In this document: positions 26,595-35,517 of the stretch, piece after piece
Layout of the letters: each line of letters opens with the position of its first letter
Position numbering within the stretch: the stretch's first letter is position 1
From: Streptomyces sp. DvalAA-43
GTDB taxonomy: Bacteria; Actinomycetota; Actinomycetes; Streptomycetales; Streptomycetaceae
Assembly: GCF_900091725.1 (NCBI RefSeq)
Contig: NZ_FMBW01000076.1
Span: 27,417 to 91,416 of the forward strand
DNA length: 64,000 nucleotides
Direction of reading: 5' to 3'
Notes under the pieces: model-generated
Database searches by the model: none
What the model was told of the DNA's origin: nothing
The model's input: only the letters and a program-made list of their open reading frames with translations
Translations under genes and position numbers: made by a program

Positions 26595-27083
26595 TCAGCA
26601 GCCGCAGTCGGCGGAGCCGGCCGGTGCGGTGAGCGGGTCCGGGCCGCGCCGCTCGCGCCCCTCCCGGGTCTCGAACTCGAAGCCCTCGCGGACCCAGTAC
26701 TCGAAGCCGCCGAGCATCTCCTTGACGTGGTAGCCGAGTTCGGCGAGGGCGAGCGCGGCACGCGCCGCGCCGTTGCAGCCGGGCCCCCAGCAGTACGTGA
26801 CCACGGGGACCGCCGGGTCGAGAAGGTTCCCGGCCCGCTCGGCGACGGCCGCCGTCGGCAGGTGGACCGCGCCGGGGACGCGCCCCTGGTCCCAGGACTC
26901 GGTGGAGCGCGCGTCGAGGAGCACGAAGCCCGGGTCGCCGTCGGCCGCGAACGCGACGGCGACGTCGGAGACATCCGTGTGGAAGGCGAGCGAGGCACCG
27001 AAGTGTGCGGCGGCCGCCGCCGGTGAGGCCGGCGGGACGCGGAGGACGGAATGGGGCGCGGTGGAGGTGGGCTGCGATGTCAT
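26595..27083 (-). CDS. Rhodanese-like sulfurtransferase domain protein
   Basis: 162 aa with a single rhodanese domain at about 35-145: LLDARSTESWDQGRVPGAVHLP, then the active-site segment TYCWGPGCNGAARAA, where Cys98 is in the persulfide position and Cys103 is nearby. The C-terminus ends in SADCGC, an extra Cys pair that could take part in sulfur relay or metal binding. Rhodanese domains move sulfane sulfur or detoxify cyanide. It is divergent from an Lrp/AsnC regulator. Confidence 0.87.
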   Translation of the reverse strand: MTSQPTSTAPHSVLRVPPASPAAAAAHFGASLAFHTDVSDVAVAFAADGDPGFVLLDARSTESWDQGRVPGAVHLPTAAVAERAGNLLDPAVPVVTYCWGPGCNGAARAALALAELGYHVKEMLGGFEYWVREGFEFETREGRERRGPDPLTAPAGSADCGC

Positions 27084-27177
27084 GTCCAGAAATCTATGGT
27101 CGGTGATCCACTCCCGGAAGACGAGATCCCTGGCACACCGCTTGATCCGCCGGGGATTTCCCTGTTGTCTCCCGGGT

Positions 27178-27624
27178 ATGACCGACTATTCCCCGGACGC
27201 CACCGACTGGCGCATCCTCGATGTCCTGCAACGCGAGGGGCGTGCGTCCTTCGCCGAGCTGGCGCGCGCGGTGGCGATGTCCCCGAGCGCCGTGACCGAG
27301 CGGGTGCGCAGGCTGGAGGAGGCAGGGGTGATCAGCGGCTACGCCGCGGTGGTCGACCCGGAGCGGCTCGGGCTGCCGATCCTCGCCCTGGTACGGCTGC
27401 GCTATCCGAACGGCCACTACAAGCCGTTCCACGATCTGCTCGACACGACACCGGAGATCGTGGAGGCCCACCACGTCACCGGTGACGACTGCTTCGTGCT
27501 GAAGGTCACCGCCCGCTCGATGCGTCATCTGGAGGAGGTCTCGGGCAGGATCGGCACCCTCGGTTCGGTGACCACCAGCGTCGTCTACTCCTCGCCGCTC
27601 CCCCGTCGCGCCATCAGCCGCTGA
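27178..27624 (+). CDS. Lrp/AsnC-family regulator
   Basis: 148 aa. The helix-turn-helix is LQREGRASFAELARAVAMSPSAVTERVRRL (about residues 17-46), followed by a RAM domain with HHVTGDDCFVLKVTARSMRHLEEV. It is divergent from the rhodanese gene, so sulfur amino acids are a plausible effector; this is inference. Its last 11 bp overlap the end of the convergent sbcC gene. Confidence 0.9.
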   Translation: MTDYSPDATDWRILDVLQREGRASFAELARAVAMSPSAVTERVRRLEEAGVISGYAAVVDPERLGLPILALVRLRYPNGHYKPFHDLLDTTPEIVEAHHVTGDDCFVLKVTARSMRHLEEVSGRIGTLGSVTTSVVYSSPLPRRAISR

Positions 27625-30600
27625 ACGCGCCGGTGGTGCGGTGCCGTACCGCGGATCCGTGGCGTTCCTTCACCACTTCGAGCTGTGCGGGAATGCGGCG
27701 GCGCAGGTCGGCGACATGGCTGACGATGCCGACGCTGCGGTCCCGTTCGCGCAGGGAGTCCAGTACGTCGAGCACCTCGTCGAGGGTCTGGTCGTCCAGG
27801 CTGCCGAAGCCCTCGTCGATGAAGAGGGTGTCCAGCCGTACACCACCCGCCTCGTCGGTGACGACATCGGCGAGGCCGAGTGCCAGGGCGAGCGAGGCGA
27901 AGAACGTCTCGCCGCCCGAGAGTGTGGCCGTGTCGCGCTCGCGGCCGGTCCAGGCATCGACGACATGCAGCCCCAGGCCCGATCTGCGGCCTCCGGTGCG
28001 GGCGTCGGAGTGGACCAGCGTGTAGCGGCCGGACGACATGCGCTGGAGCCGCGCGGTGGCCGCGGCGGCGACCTGTTCCAGCCGGGCGGCGAGCACATAC
28101 GACTCCAGCCGCATCTTGCGTTCGTTGTCCACGGAGGTGCCCGCGGTGAGCCCGGCCAGCCGTGCCACCCGGTCGTACTCCTCGCGCAGGGGGCCGAGTC
28201 CGCGCACCTCGTCCGCGGCACCGCGCGAGAGCCTGCCGAGTTCGGTGCAGCGTTCGCGCGCGGCGGCCAGCGCTGCGGAGGCGTCACGCAGCAGCCTCTC
28301 GGCCGTGTCGTACGCGGCCCGCGCGGCCTCGACCGCGGCCCGCGGACGGTCGGCGGCGGCCCTGCTCTCCGTCTCCGCCAGCCGGTCGGCCACCGCCGCG
28401 GCCTCGGACTGCCAGGCGTCGACGATCCGCTGGAGTTCACGCTGGGCGGCCTCGTCGAGGAGGGTGTCGGCGGCGGCCTGCGGGGTGTCGAACCCGGCCC
28501 GGAACGCGGCATCCGCGAGCCGGTCGTCGGCCTCCTTGCGGCGCCGCGCGGCCGCCTCCTCCTCACGTACCGCGTCGGCGGCCGCGGCGAGCAGCGCGAC
28601 CCGGCGTTCCAGCAGCGCGGCGTGTTCGGCCACGCTGCCCGCCTCGCCCCGGGCTGCCACCAGATCGGCTTCCAGCGCAGCCTGTTCGCGGTCCAGGCCC
28701 TCGCGCTGGGAGGTGCGGGCCGCGGCCCGGCGTTCGGCGAGCCGGCGCCCGTCGAGCCGTTCGGCCTGTTCCCGCTCGGCGGCCGCGAGTGCCTCACGCG
28801 CGGCGTGCATCCCGGCCGCGGTGCGGTGGGCCTCGGCGTGCAGGCCCGCCAACCGGTCGACGAGCGTGGCGAGTTGGGCGACGGTGGGGTCGGCGTCGGG
28901 CCCGGTGCCGATCGGGCCGACGGCCGCCTCACCCGTCCCGGCGGGCAACGGCGCCCCGGCCGATCCGGCGGCCGCGCTCCCGGTCAGGCAGCCGGACGTG
29001 GCGGGATCCGCGGCATCGGCCCCGCCCCTCGGCTGCGGCACCGCCGACCGGGCGGCCGCACGGGCCGCCGTGTGCTGCTCGCGTACGGCCCCGAGCTCCC
29101 GGTCGGCCCGGCTGCGCGCCTCCTCGGCGCGCCGGTAGCTGTCGAGGGCCCTCTCCTCGGCGGCTTTGTCGACATGTCCCTCGGCGGCGCGGGCCGGCCG
29201 GGGGTGGTCGGCCGAGCCGCAGACCTTGCAGTCCGCCCCGTCCACCAGCTCAGCCGCCAGTTCCGCCGCGATGTCCCGCAGGCGCCGTTCGCGCAGCTCC
29301 AGCCATGTCTCATGGGCTTCGGCGGTCCGCTCGCGGGCCGTGGTCAGCCGTTCGGCGGCGGCCGACACCTGGGCGGCGAGCGCGTCGCGGCGGCGGGCCG
29401 CGTCCAGCCGCGCACGGGCGGGCTCCAGCCGGCCGGCGAGCTGTTCGGCGCGGGTGGCGGCCTCCTGGGCCGCCTCGATACGGGCCCGCAGGCCGTCGCG
29501 GGTGGACTCCCAGTCGGCCAGCCAGCCCTCCGCCTCGCGGATCAGCTCGTCGTCGGCCCTGGCCTGGCGCTCCAGTACGGCCCGCTCGGTGTCGATCTGT
29601 GCGCTGCGCCGCTCGGCACGCCGTGCGGCGTCGAGCCCGCCGAGCTCCTGGCGGAGCCGTCGCTCCAGCTCCGCCAGCTGTTCGGCACCGGCGTCGGCCA
29701 GGGTGCCGGGCAGCACCGCGCGGGCGTGGTCACGGGCCCGGCAGGCCGTGCGGTAGGCGCGTTCGGCCTCCTCGCACAGCTCCAGGGCGGGCGCGACGAG
29801 GTCCGCCTTGCGGGCCCGTGCGAGGCGTTCGTGGTGCCGGTCGTGTGCGGGGCGGCGGGCTTCGAGTGCGTCGGCGCGGCGCCGCGTCTCCTCGTACCGC
29901 TGCTGGAGTGCGGCGAGTTCGCGTTCACGGTCGAGGGCCAGGCGGGCGGCCGACTGGCGGCCCTCGGCCATGGCCAGGACACAGGCGGCGATGTCGAGCC
30001 GTTCGCGGGCGCCGCTGCGGGCCGTCGCGGCCCACTCCAGCACGCTCTCGGCGAGACCCGGGTCGCCGGGCTGGAGGTCGGGGAGCGGGGATTCGCCCGC
30101 GGCGGGGCCGGCGGCCTGGGCGATCCGCTGGGCCACCGCGAGAACTCGCTCGTCCCCGGCCCTGACCTTGGTCTCGGCGGCACGGCGCAGTTCGGCCAGG
30201 CGGTCCTCGACGGCGGCGAAGCGGTGGGTGTCGAAGAGCCTGCCGAGGAGTCTGCCGCGGGCCTCGGCATCGGCGCGCAGGAAGCGTGCGAAGTCGCCCT
30301 GCGGCAGGAGCACCACTTGGCAGAACTGCTCCCGGCTCATCCCGACGAGCTGGGTGATCTCCTCGCCGATCTCCTGGTGCGAACGGCTGAGCGGCCGCCA
30401 GCCGTCGTCGGGGTCGTACTCGCGCAGCCGGCTCTGGGCCTTCTCCGTCGTGAAGCCGCTGCCCTTCTTCTTGGGGCGGGGCTGTGCGGGGCTCCGGGTG
30501 ATGTCGAGGCGCCGGCCGCCGACGGTCAGTTCCAGGCCGACCTCGGTGGCGAGGTCCGCCGGGGCGTGGTCGCTGCGCAGGGAGGTGCCGGGGCTCTGGC

Positions 30601-30778
30601 GGGCGCCGGGCACCGCGCCGTAGAGGGCGTAGCAGACCGCGTCGAGGACCGAGGTCTTCCCGGCGCCGGTCGGCCCGTGCAGCAGGAAGAGCCCGGCCGA
30701 CGAGAGGGCGTCGAAGTCGATCTCCTGGGTGGTGCCGAACGGCCCGAAGGCGGTGACGGTGAGCCGGTGGAGTCTCAA
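27614..30778 (-). CDS. sbcC: Exonuclease SbcCD subunit C (SMC-like ATPase)
   Basis: 1054 aa from a TTG start that overlaps the sbcD stop as TTGA. Together with SbcD it forms the Mre11-Rad50-type nuclease that cuts hairpins and processes DNA ends. Walker A GPTGAGKTSV is near residues 31-40, two long coiled-coil arms rich in Ala/Arg/Glu follow, the zinc hook DCKVCGSADH is near 515-525, the ABC signature LSGGETFF is near 952, and Walker B LDTLFIDEGFGSLD is near 980. A low-complexity insertion of about 60 residues with many Gly/Ala/Pro lies just after the hook region. Length is typical. Confidence 0.93.
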   Translation of the reverse strand: MRLHRLTVTAFGPFGTTQEIDFDALSSAGLFLLHGPTGAGKTSVLDAVCYALYGAVPGARQSPGTSLRSDHAPADLATEVGLELTVGGRRLDITRSPAQPRPKKKGSGFTTEKAQSRLREYDPDDGWRPLSRSHQEIGEEITQLVGMSREQFCQVVLLPQGDFARFLRADAEARGRLLGRLFDTHRFAAVEDRLAELRRAAETKVRAGDERVLAVAQRIAQAAGPAAGESPLPDLQPGDPGLAESVLEWAATARSGARERLDIAACVLAMAEGRQSAARLALDRERELAALQQRYEETRRRADALEARRPAHDRHHERLARARKADLVAPALELCEEAERAYRTACRARDHARAVLPGTLADAGAEQLAELERRLRQELGGLDAARRAERRSAQIDTERAVLERQARADDELIREAEGWLADWESTRDGLRARIEAAQEAATRAEQLAGRLEPARARLDAARRRDALAAQVSAAAERLTTARERTAEAHETWLELRERRLRDIAAELAAELVDGADCKVCGSADHPRPARAAEGHVDKAAEERALDSYRRAEEARSRADRELGAVREQHTAARAAARSAVPQPRGGADAADPATSGCLTGSAAAGSAGAPLPAGTGEAAVGPIGTGPDADPTVAQLATLVDRLAGLHAEAHRTAAGMHAAREALAAAEREQAERLDGRRLAERRAAARTSQREGLDREQAALEADLVAARGEAGSVAEHAALLERRVALLAAAADAVREEEAAARRRKEADDRLADAAFRAGFDTPQAAADTLLDEAAQRELQRIVDAWQSEAAAVADRLAETESRAAADRPRAAVEAARAAYDTAERLLRDASAALAAARERCTELGRLSRGAADEVRGLGPLREEYDRVARLAGLTAGTSVDNERKMRLESYVLAARLEQVAAAATARLQRMSSGRYTLVHSDARTGGRRSGLGLHVVDAWTGRERDTATLSGGETFFASLALALGLADVVTDEAGGVRLDTLFIDEGFGSLDDQTLDEVLDVLDSLRERDRSVGIVSHVADLRRRIPAQLEVVKERHGSAVRHRTTGAFSG

Positions 30779-31941
30779 CGGTTCACCTCGCGCACGCCGT
30801 CGTCCACCCGGACGTGGTCGAAGGCGCCGCGCAGCACCGTTCGTTCCTGTTCGTCGGCTGCGGAGCCGCCGCGCACATGGGCCACGAAGTCCTCGGCGAT
30901 CTGCTGGTCGTCGCGCCCCCTGAGGCGCTGCGCGTACGAGGCGAGCGGGTCGTCGGGGGCGCGGTCGGGCTCGAAGACGAGGCTGAGCGTGTGCGGGAAC
31001 CGCTCGACAAGCCGGGCCATCGGCTCGACCGGGCGCACCGGGTCGGTCAGGGTGGCCTCGATCCAGGACTCCCGGTGCCGCTCCAGCGCGGGGTCGTCGA
31101 CCAGCTCGTCGAGACGTCCGCGGAGTCTGGCCAGGGGGCGGGGTACCGGGCAGTCGACGCGTTCGGCGGCGACCGTGCCCGAGGCGTCGAGGTCGATCAG
31201 CCACATCGTCTTGCGGTGGGTGACCTCGGAGAAGGAGTACGCGAGCGGCGAGCCCGAGTAGCGGACGCGTTCGGTGACCGTCTGGCAGCCGTGGAGATGG
31301 CCGAGGGCCACGTAGTCGACGCCGTCGAACACCCCGGCGGGTACGGCGGCCACCCCGCCGACGGTGATGTCGCGCTCGCTGTCGCTGGGCTCGCCGCCCG
31401 CGACGAAGGCGTGGGCGAGCACCACGGAGCGGGTGCTGTCCGGGCGTGCCGCCAGATCCGCGCGCACCCGCTCCATGGCGGCGGTGAGCACTGCTTCGTG
31501 TCCCGGCCGCTCCGCCTTGAGGACGTCCTTCACCAGGGCCGGTTCCAGGTAGGGCAGTCCGTAGAACGCCACCTCGCCGTGCGCGTCCCGCAGGACGACG
31601 GGGGTGGCGCAGTCGGCGGGGTCGGTCCGCAGGTGGATCCCGGCGCGCCCGATCAGTCCCGCGCCGACGCCCAGCCTGCGCGCCGAGTCGTGGTTCCCGG
31701 AGATCATCACGGTGGGCACGCCTACGGCGGCGAGCCGGTGCAGCGCGCCGTCGAAGAGCTCGACGGCGGACAGCGGCGGAACGGCCCTGTCGTACACATC
31801 ACCCGCGACGAGTACCGCGTCCACCTCGTGCTCGCGCACCGTCGCCACCAGGTGGTCCAGATAGGCGGCCTGGGCTTCGAGCAGGGAGACCCGGTGGAAG
31901 GAGCGCCCCAGGTGCCAGTCCGATGTGTGCAGAATTCTCAA
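30775..31941 (-). CDS. sbcD: Exonuclease SbcCD subunit D (Mre11-like nuclease)
   Basis: 388 aa. The start is a TTG giving MRILHTSDWHLG, with GGAG 9 nt upstream; upstream codons in the same frame are low-complexity and do not fit the family. Metallophosphatase motifs are intact: SDWHLG (near 8-13), AGDVYDRAVPP, SGNHDS and GHLHG. The C-terminal capping and SbcC-binding region follows. Co-translated with sbcC through a TTGA overlap. Function: Mn-dependent endo/exonuclease in double-strand break and hairpin processing. Confidence 0.93.
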   Translation of the reverse strand: MRILHTSDWHLGRSFHRVSLLEAQAAYLDHLVATVREHEVDAVLVAGDVYDRAVPPLSAVELFDGALHRLAAVGVPTVMISGNHDSARRLGVGAGLIGRAGIHLRTDPADCATPVVLRDAHGEVAFYGLPYLEPALVKDVLKAERPGHEAVLTAAMERVRADLAARPDSTRSVVLAHAFVAGGEPSDSERDITVGGVAAVPAGVFDGVDYVALGHLHGCQTVTERVRYSGSPLAYSFSEVTHRKTMWLIDLDASGTVAAERVDCPVPRPLARLRGRLDELVDDPALERHRESWIEATLTDPVRPVEPMARLVERFPHTLSLVFEPDRAPDDPLASYAQRLRGRDDQQIAEDFVAHVRGGSAADEQERTVLRGAFDHVRVDDGVREVNR

Positions 31942-32161
31942 GACCCGGCTCCGACCCGCATTGTCCTCTTCCTCCGCCCCCGGGGCTCCTGCCCGCCGCG
32001 CACCGCTTTCGCGCCGTGCCGTCACGGAGCGCGGTTGTCGGCTCCTGCCACGTCGGCGGCGGTGAGTCCCTCTCTTCTCACCCACCACAGTCTCGCATCA
32101 CCGCCGACCACGTCCGGGCCTTCGGCCCGACGATGGATCCGCGTCCCGTCGGCGGGTCCGG

Positions 32162-32788
32162 TCAGGCGTCCCCGTACGCCTCGCCGCCCAGTTCCAGCTC
32201 GGCCTCGCCCGCCGTCGCGTCGGCCAGCCAGGCGCGGAAGGACTCGACGTCGGCGTCCGGCAGCCCGATCTCGATGACGACGGCCTCCGCGTAGCGGACC
32301 TCGCGCACACGACGGCCGGTGGCGCGAAGGTCGTTCTCCAGCTTGCCCGCGCGTTGGTGGCCGATGGTGATCGTGGCGAGGCGGAACCGTTGCCGGGTGA
32401 GGGTGCCGAGCTCGTCGAGGGCCTCGCCGACCGCTCCCCCATAGGCCCTGATCAGTCCGCCGGCTCCGAGCTTGACGCCGCCGTAGTAGCGGGTGACGAC
32501 GGCGACGACGTAGCGCATCTCACGGCGCATCAGCATCTGGAGCATGGGGACGCCCGCGGTGCCGCCGGGTTCCCCGTCGTCGCTCGCCTTCTGCACGGAG
32601 GCGTCGGCGCCGATCACATAGGCGAAGCAGTTGTGGGTGGCGGTCGGGTGTTCCCGGCGGATGCGTGCGACGAACTCCTGCGCCTCCTGCTCGGTGGCGG
32701 CGGGGGCGAGCGCGCAGATGAAGCGCGATCGGTTGATCTCGGTCTCGTGCACACCCGCTCGGGCGACTGTCCGGTACTGCTCCTGCAT
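32162..32788 (-). CDS. YigZ/IMPACT family protein
   Basis: 208 aa. The N-terminal UPF0029 domain has the family signature GTAGVPMLQMLMRREMRYVVAV and YYGGVKLGAGGLIRAYG (about 75-120), and a C-terminal DUF1949 domain follows. Bacterial members are linked to translation factors by fold; the eukaryotic IMPACT protein binds Gcn1. The molecular role in bacteria is unclear. All conserved motifs are present. Confidence 0.9.
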   Translation of the reverse strand: MQEQYRTVARAGVHETEINRSRFICALAPAATEQEAQEFVARIRREHPTATHNCFAYVIGADASVQKASDDGEPGGTAGVPMLQMLMRREMRYVVAVVTRYYGGVKLGAGGLIRAYGGAVGEALDELGTLTRQRFRLATITIGHQRAGKLENDLRATGRRVREVRYAEAVVIEIGLPDADVESFRAWLADATAGEAELELGGEAYGDA

Positions 32789-32847
32789 CCGGCCACCCTA
32801 TGCCCCCGCACGGGAATGGCCGGGGGCCGCCGTCCGTTGTGCGGATC

Positions 32848-33258
32848 ATGTACGCAGACGAAGAGACGATCCGCCGGATCCTCCGGGACAGCGGCGACAC
32901 CTGGGCCGTGGTCGGCCTGTCCACCAACCGCTCGCGTGCGGCCTACGGCGTCGCCGAGGTGCTCCAGCGCTTCGGCAAGCGGGTGGTCCCGGTCCATCCG
33001 AAGGCGGAGCGGGTGCACGGCGAGGACGGATACGCCTCGCTGGCCGACATACCGTTCCCGGTCGATGTGGTGGACGTCTTCGTCAACAGCGAGCTGGCGG
33101 GCTCGGTGGCCGACGAGGCGGTCGCGGCGGGTGCCAGGGCCGTCTGGTTCCAGCTCGGGGTGGTCGACCCGGCGGCATACGACCGCACACGTGCGGCGGG
33201 GCTGGACATGGTCATGGACCGGTGCCCCGCCGTCGAGATCCCGGCGCTGGACCGATAG
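32848..33258 (+). CDS. CoA-binding protein (YccU-like Rossmann domain)
   Basis: 136 aa from ATG at 32848; a GTG nine bases earlier is an alternative. A single CoA-binding Rossmann domain: WAVVGLSTNRSRAAYGVAEVLQRFGKRVVPVHP near residues 18-50, and VDVFVNSELAGSVADEAVAAGARAVWFQLG further on. The fold is that of the N-terminal domain of succinyl-CoA synthetase alpha. Its physiological role is not established. Confidence 0.88.
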   Translation: MYADEETIRRILRDSGDTWAVVGLSTNRSRAAYGVAEVLQRFGKRVVPVHPKAERVHGEDGYASLADIPFPVDVVDVFVNSELAGSVADEAVAAGARAVWFQLGVVDPAAYDRTRAAGLDMVMDRCPAVEIPALDR

Positions 33259-33337
33259 GGCCGGTGGACGTACCCGCGTCCCTCGGCCGGATGTGCGTGG
33301 TGTCGCACCCGTCGTCCGGCTGGGAGAATGGCCCGCT

Positions 33338-34189
33338 GTGACTACTACGACCGCACCGACCGCCGTCCACTGCCGGAGCGGGCTCGCGGGGCAGCTGTCC
33401 GGGCTCGGCGTGGAGCGCGGCGGTGTCCTTCTGGTGCACGCCTCGATGCGCGCGGTGGGCCCCGTGAGCGGTGGGGTCCGTGCGGTGGTCGGTGCGTTGC
33501 GGAACGCCCTCGGAGAGCGCGGCACGCTCGTCGTCCCGGTCTTCACGCCGGAGAATTCCGATACGTCACCGCACTACCGCGACCGGGTGCGCGGCCTCGA
33601 CGACCGGGCGCGGGAGGCCGTGCGGGCGAGCATGCCGCCCTTCGACCCGGCGGTCTCGCCCGCACCGTCGATGGGCCGCCTCGCGGAGGCGGTGCGGCTC
33701 AGTGACGGCGCGGCGCGCAGCGACCACCCGCAGACGTCCTTCGCCGCGCTCGGCCCGACGGCCCGGAAGCTGATGGCGGGTCACCGCCCCGACTGCCATC
33801 TCGGCGAGGACTCGCCCCTGGCCCGCCTCTACGATCTGCGCGCCCAGGTGCTCCTGCTGGGCACCGGATTCGACACCTGCACCGCGTTCCATCTCGGCGA
33901 GTACCGGGTGCCCGCCCCGCCTCGCCGCAGCTACCGGTGCGTGGTGACGGCCGGGGGCCGCCGCCAGTGGTGGGAGTACGAGGACGTCGCGCTGGACGAC
34001 GGCGACTTCTCGGCCCTGGGTGCGGACTTCGCCCGTACGGACGACGGCGGGACCGTACGCACCGGTCCGGTGGGCTCGTCGACGAGCCGTCTCTTCCGGA
34101 TCACCGACGCCGTCGACTTCGCCACGGGCTGGCTGGCTTCTCACCGGGTCGGCGCGCAGGTCCGGGCCCTCTGCCACTCCCCCGGCTGA
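33338..34189 (+). CDS. Aminoglycoside N(3)-acetyltransferase (AAC(3)) family
   Basis: 283 aa from GTG. The family blocks are present: LLVHASMRAVGPVSGG (about 32-47), GTLVVPVFTPENSD, SDHPQTSFAALGP, LLLGTGFDTCTAFHLGEY with the conserved His, and LDDGDFSALGADF. AAC(3) enzymes acetylate the 3-amino group of 2-deoxystreptamine antibiotics using acetyl-CoA. Many soil actinomycetes carry such genes with no aminoglycoside cluster nearby, and none is seen here, so it may act on another amine or be cryptic. All family landmarks are intact. Confidence 0.87.
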   Translation: MTTTTAPTAVHCRSGLAGQLSGLGVERGGVLLVHASMRAVGPVSGGVRAVVGALRNALGERGTLVVPVFTPENSDTSPHYRDRVRGLDDRAREAVRASMPPFDPAVSPAPSMGRLAEAVRLSDGAARSDHPQTSFAALGPTARKLMAGHRPDCHLGEDSPLARLYDLRAQVLLLGTGFDTCTAFHLGEYRVPAPPRRSYRCVVTAGGRRQWWEYEDVALDDGDFSALGADFARTDDGGTVRTGPVGSSTSRLFRITDAVDFATGWLASHRVGAQVRALCHSPG

Positions 34190-34217
34190 GCGCTCCGGCC
34201 CCCCGGCGGTCGCCGTC

Positions 34218-34778
34218 TCAGCCCCGGAGGCCCAGTCCCTCGACGGTCACCGCGCCCGGCAGTGCCGCCAGCGCCTTGCCCGGGACGATCAGCTTGCCGC
34301 GTCGGCTGCCGCTGCCGATGAGTACCCACTCCTCGTCGACGACGGCGGGATCGAGCAGCAGGGGCCAGGAGACGGGGAGGCCGATGGGGGTGATGCCGCC
34401 GTACTCCATACCGGTCTCGCCGACCGCCGTGTCCATCGGGGCGAACGATGCCTTGCGGGCGCCCAGTTGCCTGCGGACCGCGCCGTTCACATCGACGCGG
34501 GAGTGCGACAGCACGACGCAGGCCGCGAGCGTCACCTCGCCGCCGCGCTTGCCCGCCACGACGACGCAGTTGGCCGACCGGTTCAGCAGGTCGGCCCCGT
34601 GGTGCTCGACGAAGACGGCCGTGTCGGCGATGTCCGGATCCGTGTCGACATGGATGATCTGCTCGGAGGGGAATCCGCCCCACCCCGCGGTCACGGCCGC
34701 GGCGACGGGGTCGGTGAGCAGGTCGAGGCGGTCGGACGCCGGAGCTGCGTTGTCGAAGGAGCCGATGGGAGCGCGCAT
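34218..34778 (-). CDS. YbaK/EbsC-type aminoacyl-tRNA deacylase domain protein
   Basis: 186 aa. YbaK/ProX fold with TAVFVEHHGADLLNRSANCVVVAGKRGG near the middle, the ARKASFAPMDTAVGETGMEYGGITPIGLP block that forms the substrate pocket (about 105-135), and IGSGSRRGKLIVPGKALAAL at the end. Free-standing members hydrolyse mischarged tRNA such as Cys- or Ala-tRNA(Pro). The lysine of VVAGKRGG is the expected catalytic residue. Confidence 0.88.
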   Translation of the reverse strand: MRAPIGSFDNAAPASDRLDLLTDPVAAAVTAGWGGFPSEQIIHVDTDPDIADTAVFVEHHGADLLNRSANCVVVAGKRGGEVTLAACVVLSHSRVDVNGAVRRQLGARKASFAPMDTAVGETGMEYGGITPIGLPVSWPLLLDPAVVDEEWVLIGSGSRRGKLIVPGKALAALPGAVTVEGLGLRG

Positions 34779-34784
34779 GCGCCC

Positions 34785-34790
34785 ACGCTA
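34785..34790 (-). promoter_or_regulatory. Minus-10-like TAGCGT of the YbaK gene, leaderless layout
   Basis: On the minus strand TAGCGT ends 6 nt before the ATG at 34778 and no Shine-Dalgarno is visible. Confidence 0.5.
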
Positions 34791-34829
34791 ACAGCGGCAG
34801 GTGGCACTCCCGGGGCCTTCGGCGGGCCG

Positions 34830-34869
34830 TCTCACCGTACGGGCGGGATTCTCACCGTACGGGTGGGAT
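34830..34869. repeat. 20-bp tandem duplication across the XRE-cupin stop codon
   Basis: TCTCACCGTACGGGCGGGAT (34830-34849) is followed directly by a copy differing at one base (34850-34869). The second copy holds the minus-strand stop codon of the regulator gene. Confidence 0.9.
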
Positions 34870-35424
34870 GGAGACCGCCATGGTGATCTCGGCGGGCTCG
34901 GCGCCGTCGTTGCGGTAGGCGTGCGGGTGATGCGCGTCGAACGAGGCGGAGCCGCCGGCCGGGACGGCGTACGGGGTGCCGTCGACGACCAGGGTGAGCT
35001 CGCCCGCGGTGACGTGGAGCAGTTCGACGGTGCCCTCGGGATGCGGGTCGGAGGCACTGCTGTCGCCGGGCATCAGGCGCCAGGACCAGAGTTCGAGCGG
35101 CCCTCGTGCCTCCGTTCCGACGTGCAGGGTGGTGGAACTGCCCGCGCCGGTGGACCACATGCGCACCGCCTGGCTCTCGGGCACCAGCCGGACCGGGGAG
35201 CCCTGCTCGTGGTCGAGCAGCGTGGTGATGCTGATGCCCAGCGCGTCGGCGAGCTTGACCGTGGTGCCGACGCTCGGGTTGGTGCGGGCCTGTTCGATCT
35301 GGATGATCATGCCGCGGCTGACTCCGGCACGGGCGGCGAGAACGTCCAGGGTGAAGCCGCGTTCCCCCCGCCAGCGCTTGAGATTGCGTGCCAGCGACTG
35401 TGTGAGCTGATCGAGGTCAGACAC
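34852..35424 (-). CDS. XRE-family regulator with C-terminal cupin
   Basis: 190 aa. Helix-turn-helix at about 10-65 (LDVLAARAGVSRGMIIQIEQARTNPSVGTTVKLADAL), cupin at about 110-185 (HPEGTVELLHVTAGELTLVVDG, then ASFDAHHPHAYRN with possible metal-binding His residues). Such proteins sense amino acids, polyamines or related metabolites through the cupin. It is divergent from an EamA-type gene, its likely target. The 3' end carries a 20-bp tandem duplication. Confidence 0.9.
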   Translation of the reverse strand: MSDLDQLTQSLARNLKRWRGERGFTLDVLAARAGVSRGMIIQIEQARTNPSVGTTVKLADALGISITTLLDHEQGSPVRLVPESQAVRMWSTGAGSSTTLHVGTEARGPLELWSWRLMPGDSSASDPHPEGTVELLHVTAGELTLVVDGTPYAVPAGGSASFDAHHPHAYRNDGAEPAEITMAVSIPPVR

Positions 35425-35435
35425 ATTCCGTCCAA

Positions 35436-35461
35436 TATTTTGGATGACAGGGTCAAAAATA
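35436..35461. promoter_or_regulatory. AT-rich inverted repeat in the XRE-cupin/EamA divergent promoter
   Basis: TATTTTGG-N10-CAAAAATA, 7 of 8 positions symmetric, in a markedly AT-rich 30-bp stretch just upstream of the regulator start. It is a good candidate operator and promoter region. Confidence 0.5.
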
Positions 35462-35517
35462 CTGCACTACGGTGCGGTGCACCCAACCGTTCATCGCACT
35501 GTACTTCGAGGCATGCC

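Noticed and set aside
27641..31261. Open frame of about 1,200 codons on the plus strand
   Set aside because: It lies wholly antisense to sbcC and the end of sbcD, is a Gly/Arg/Ala shadow of high-GC coding DNA, and has no recognisable motif; the opposite strand has complete SbcC and SbcD signatures.
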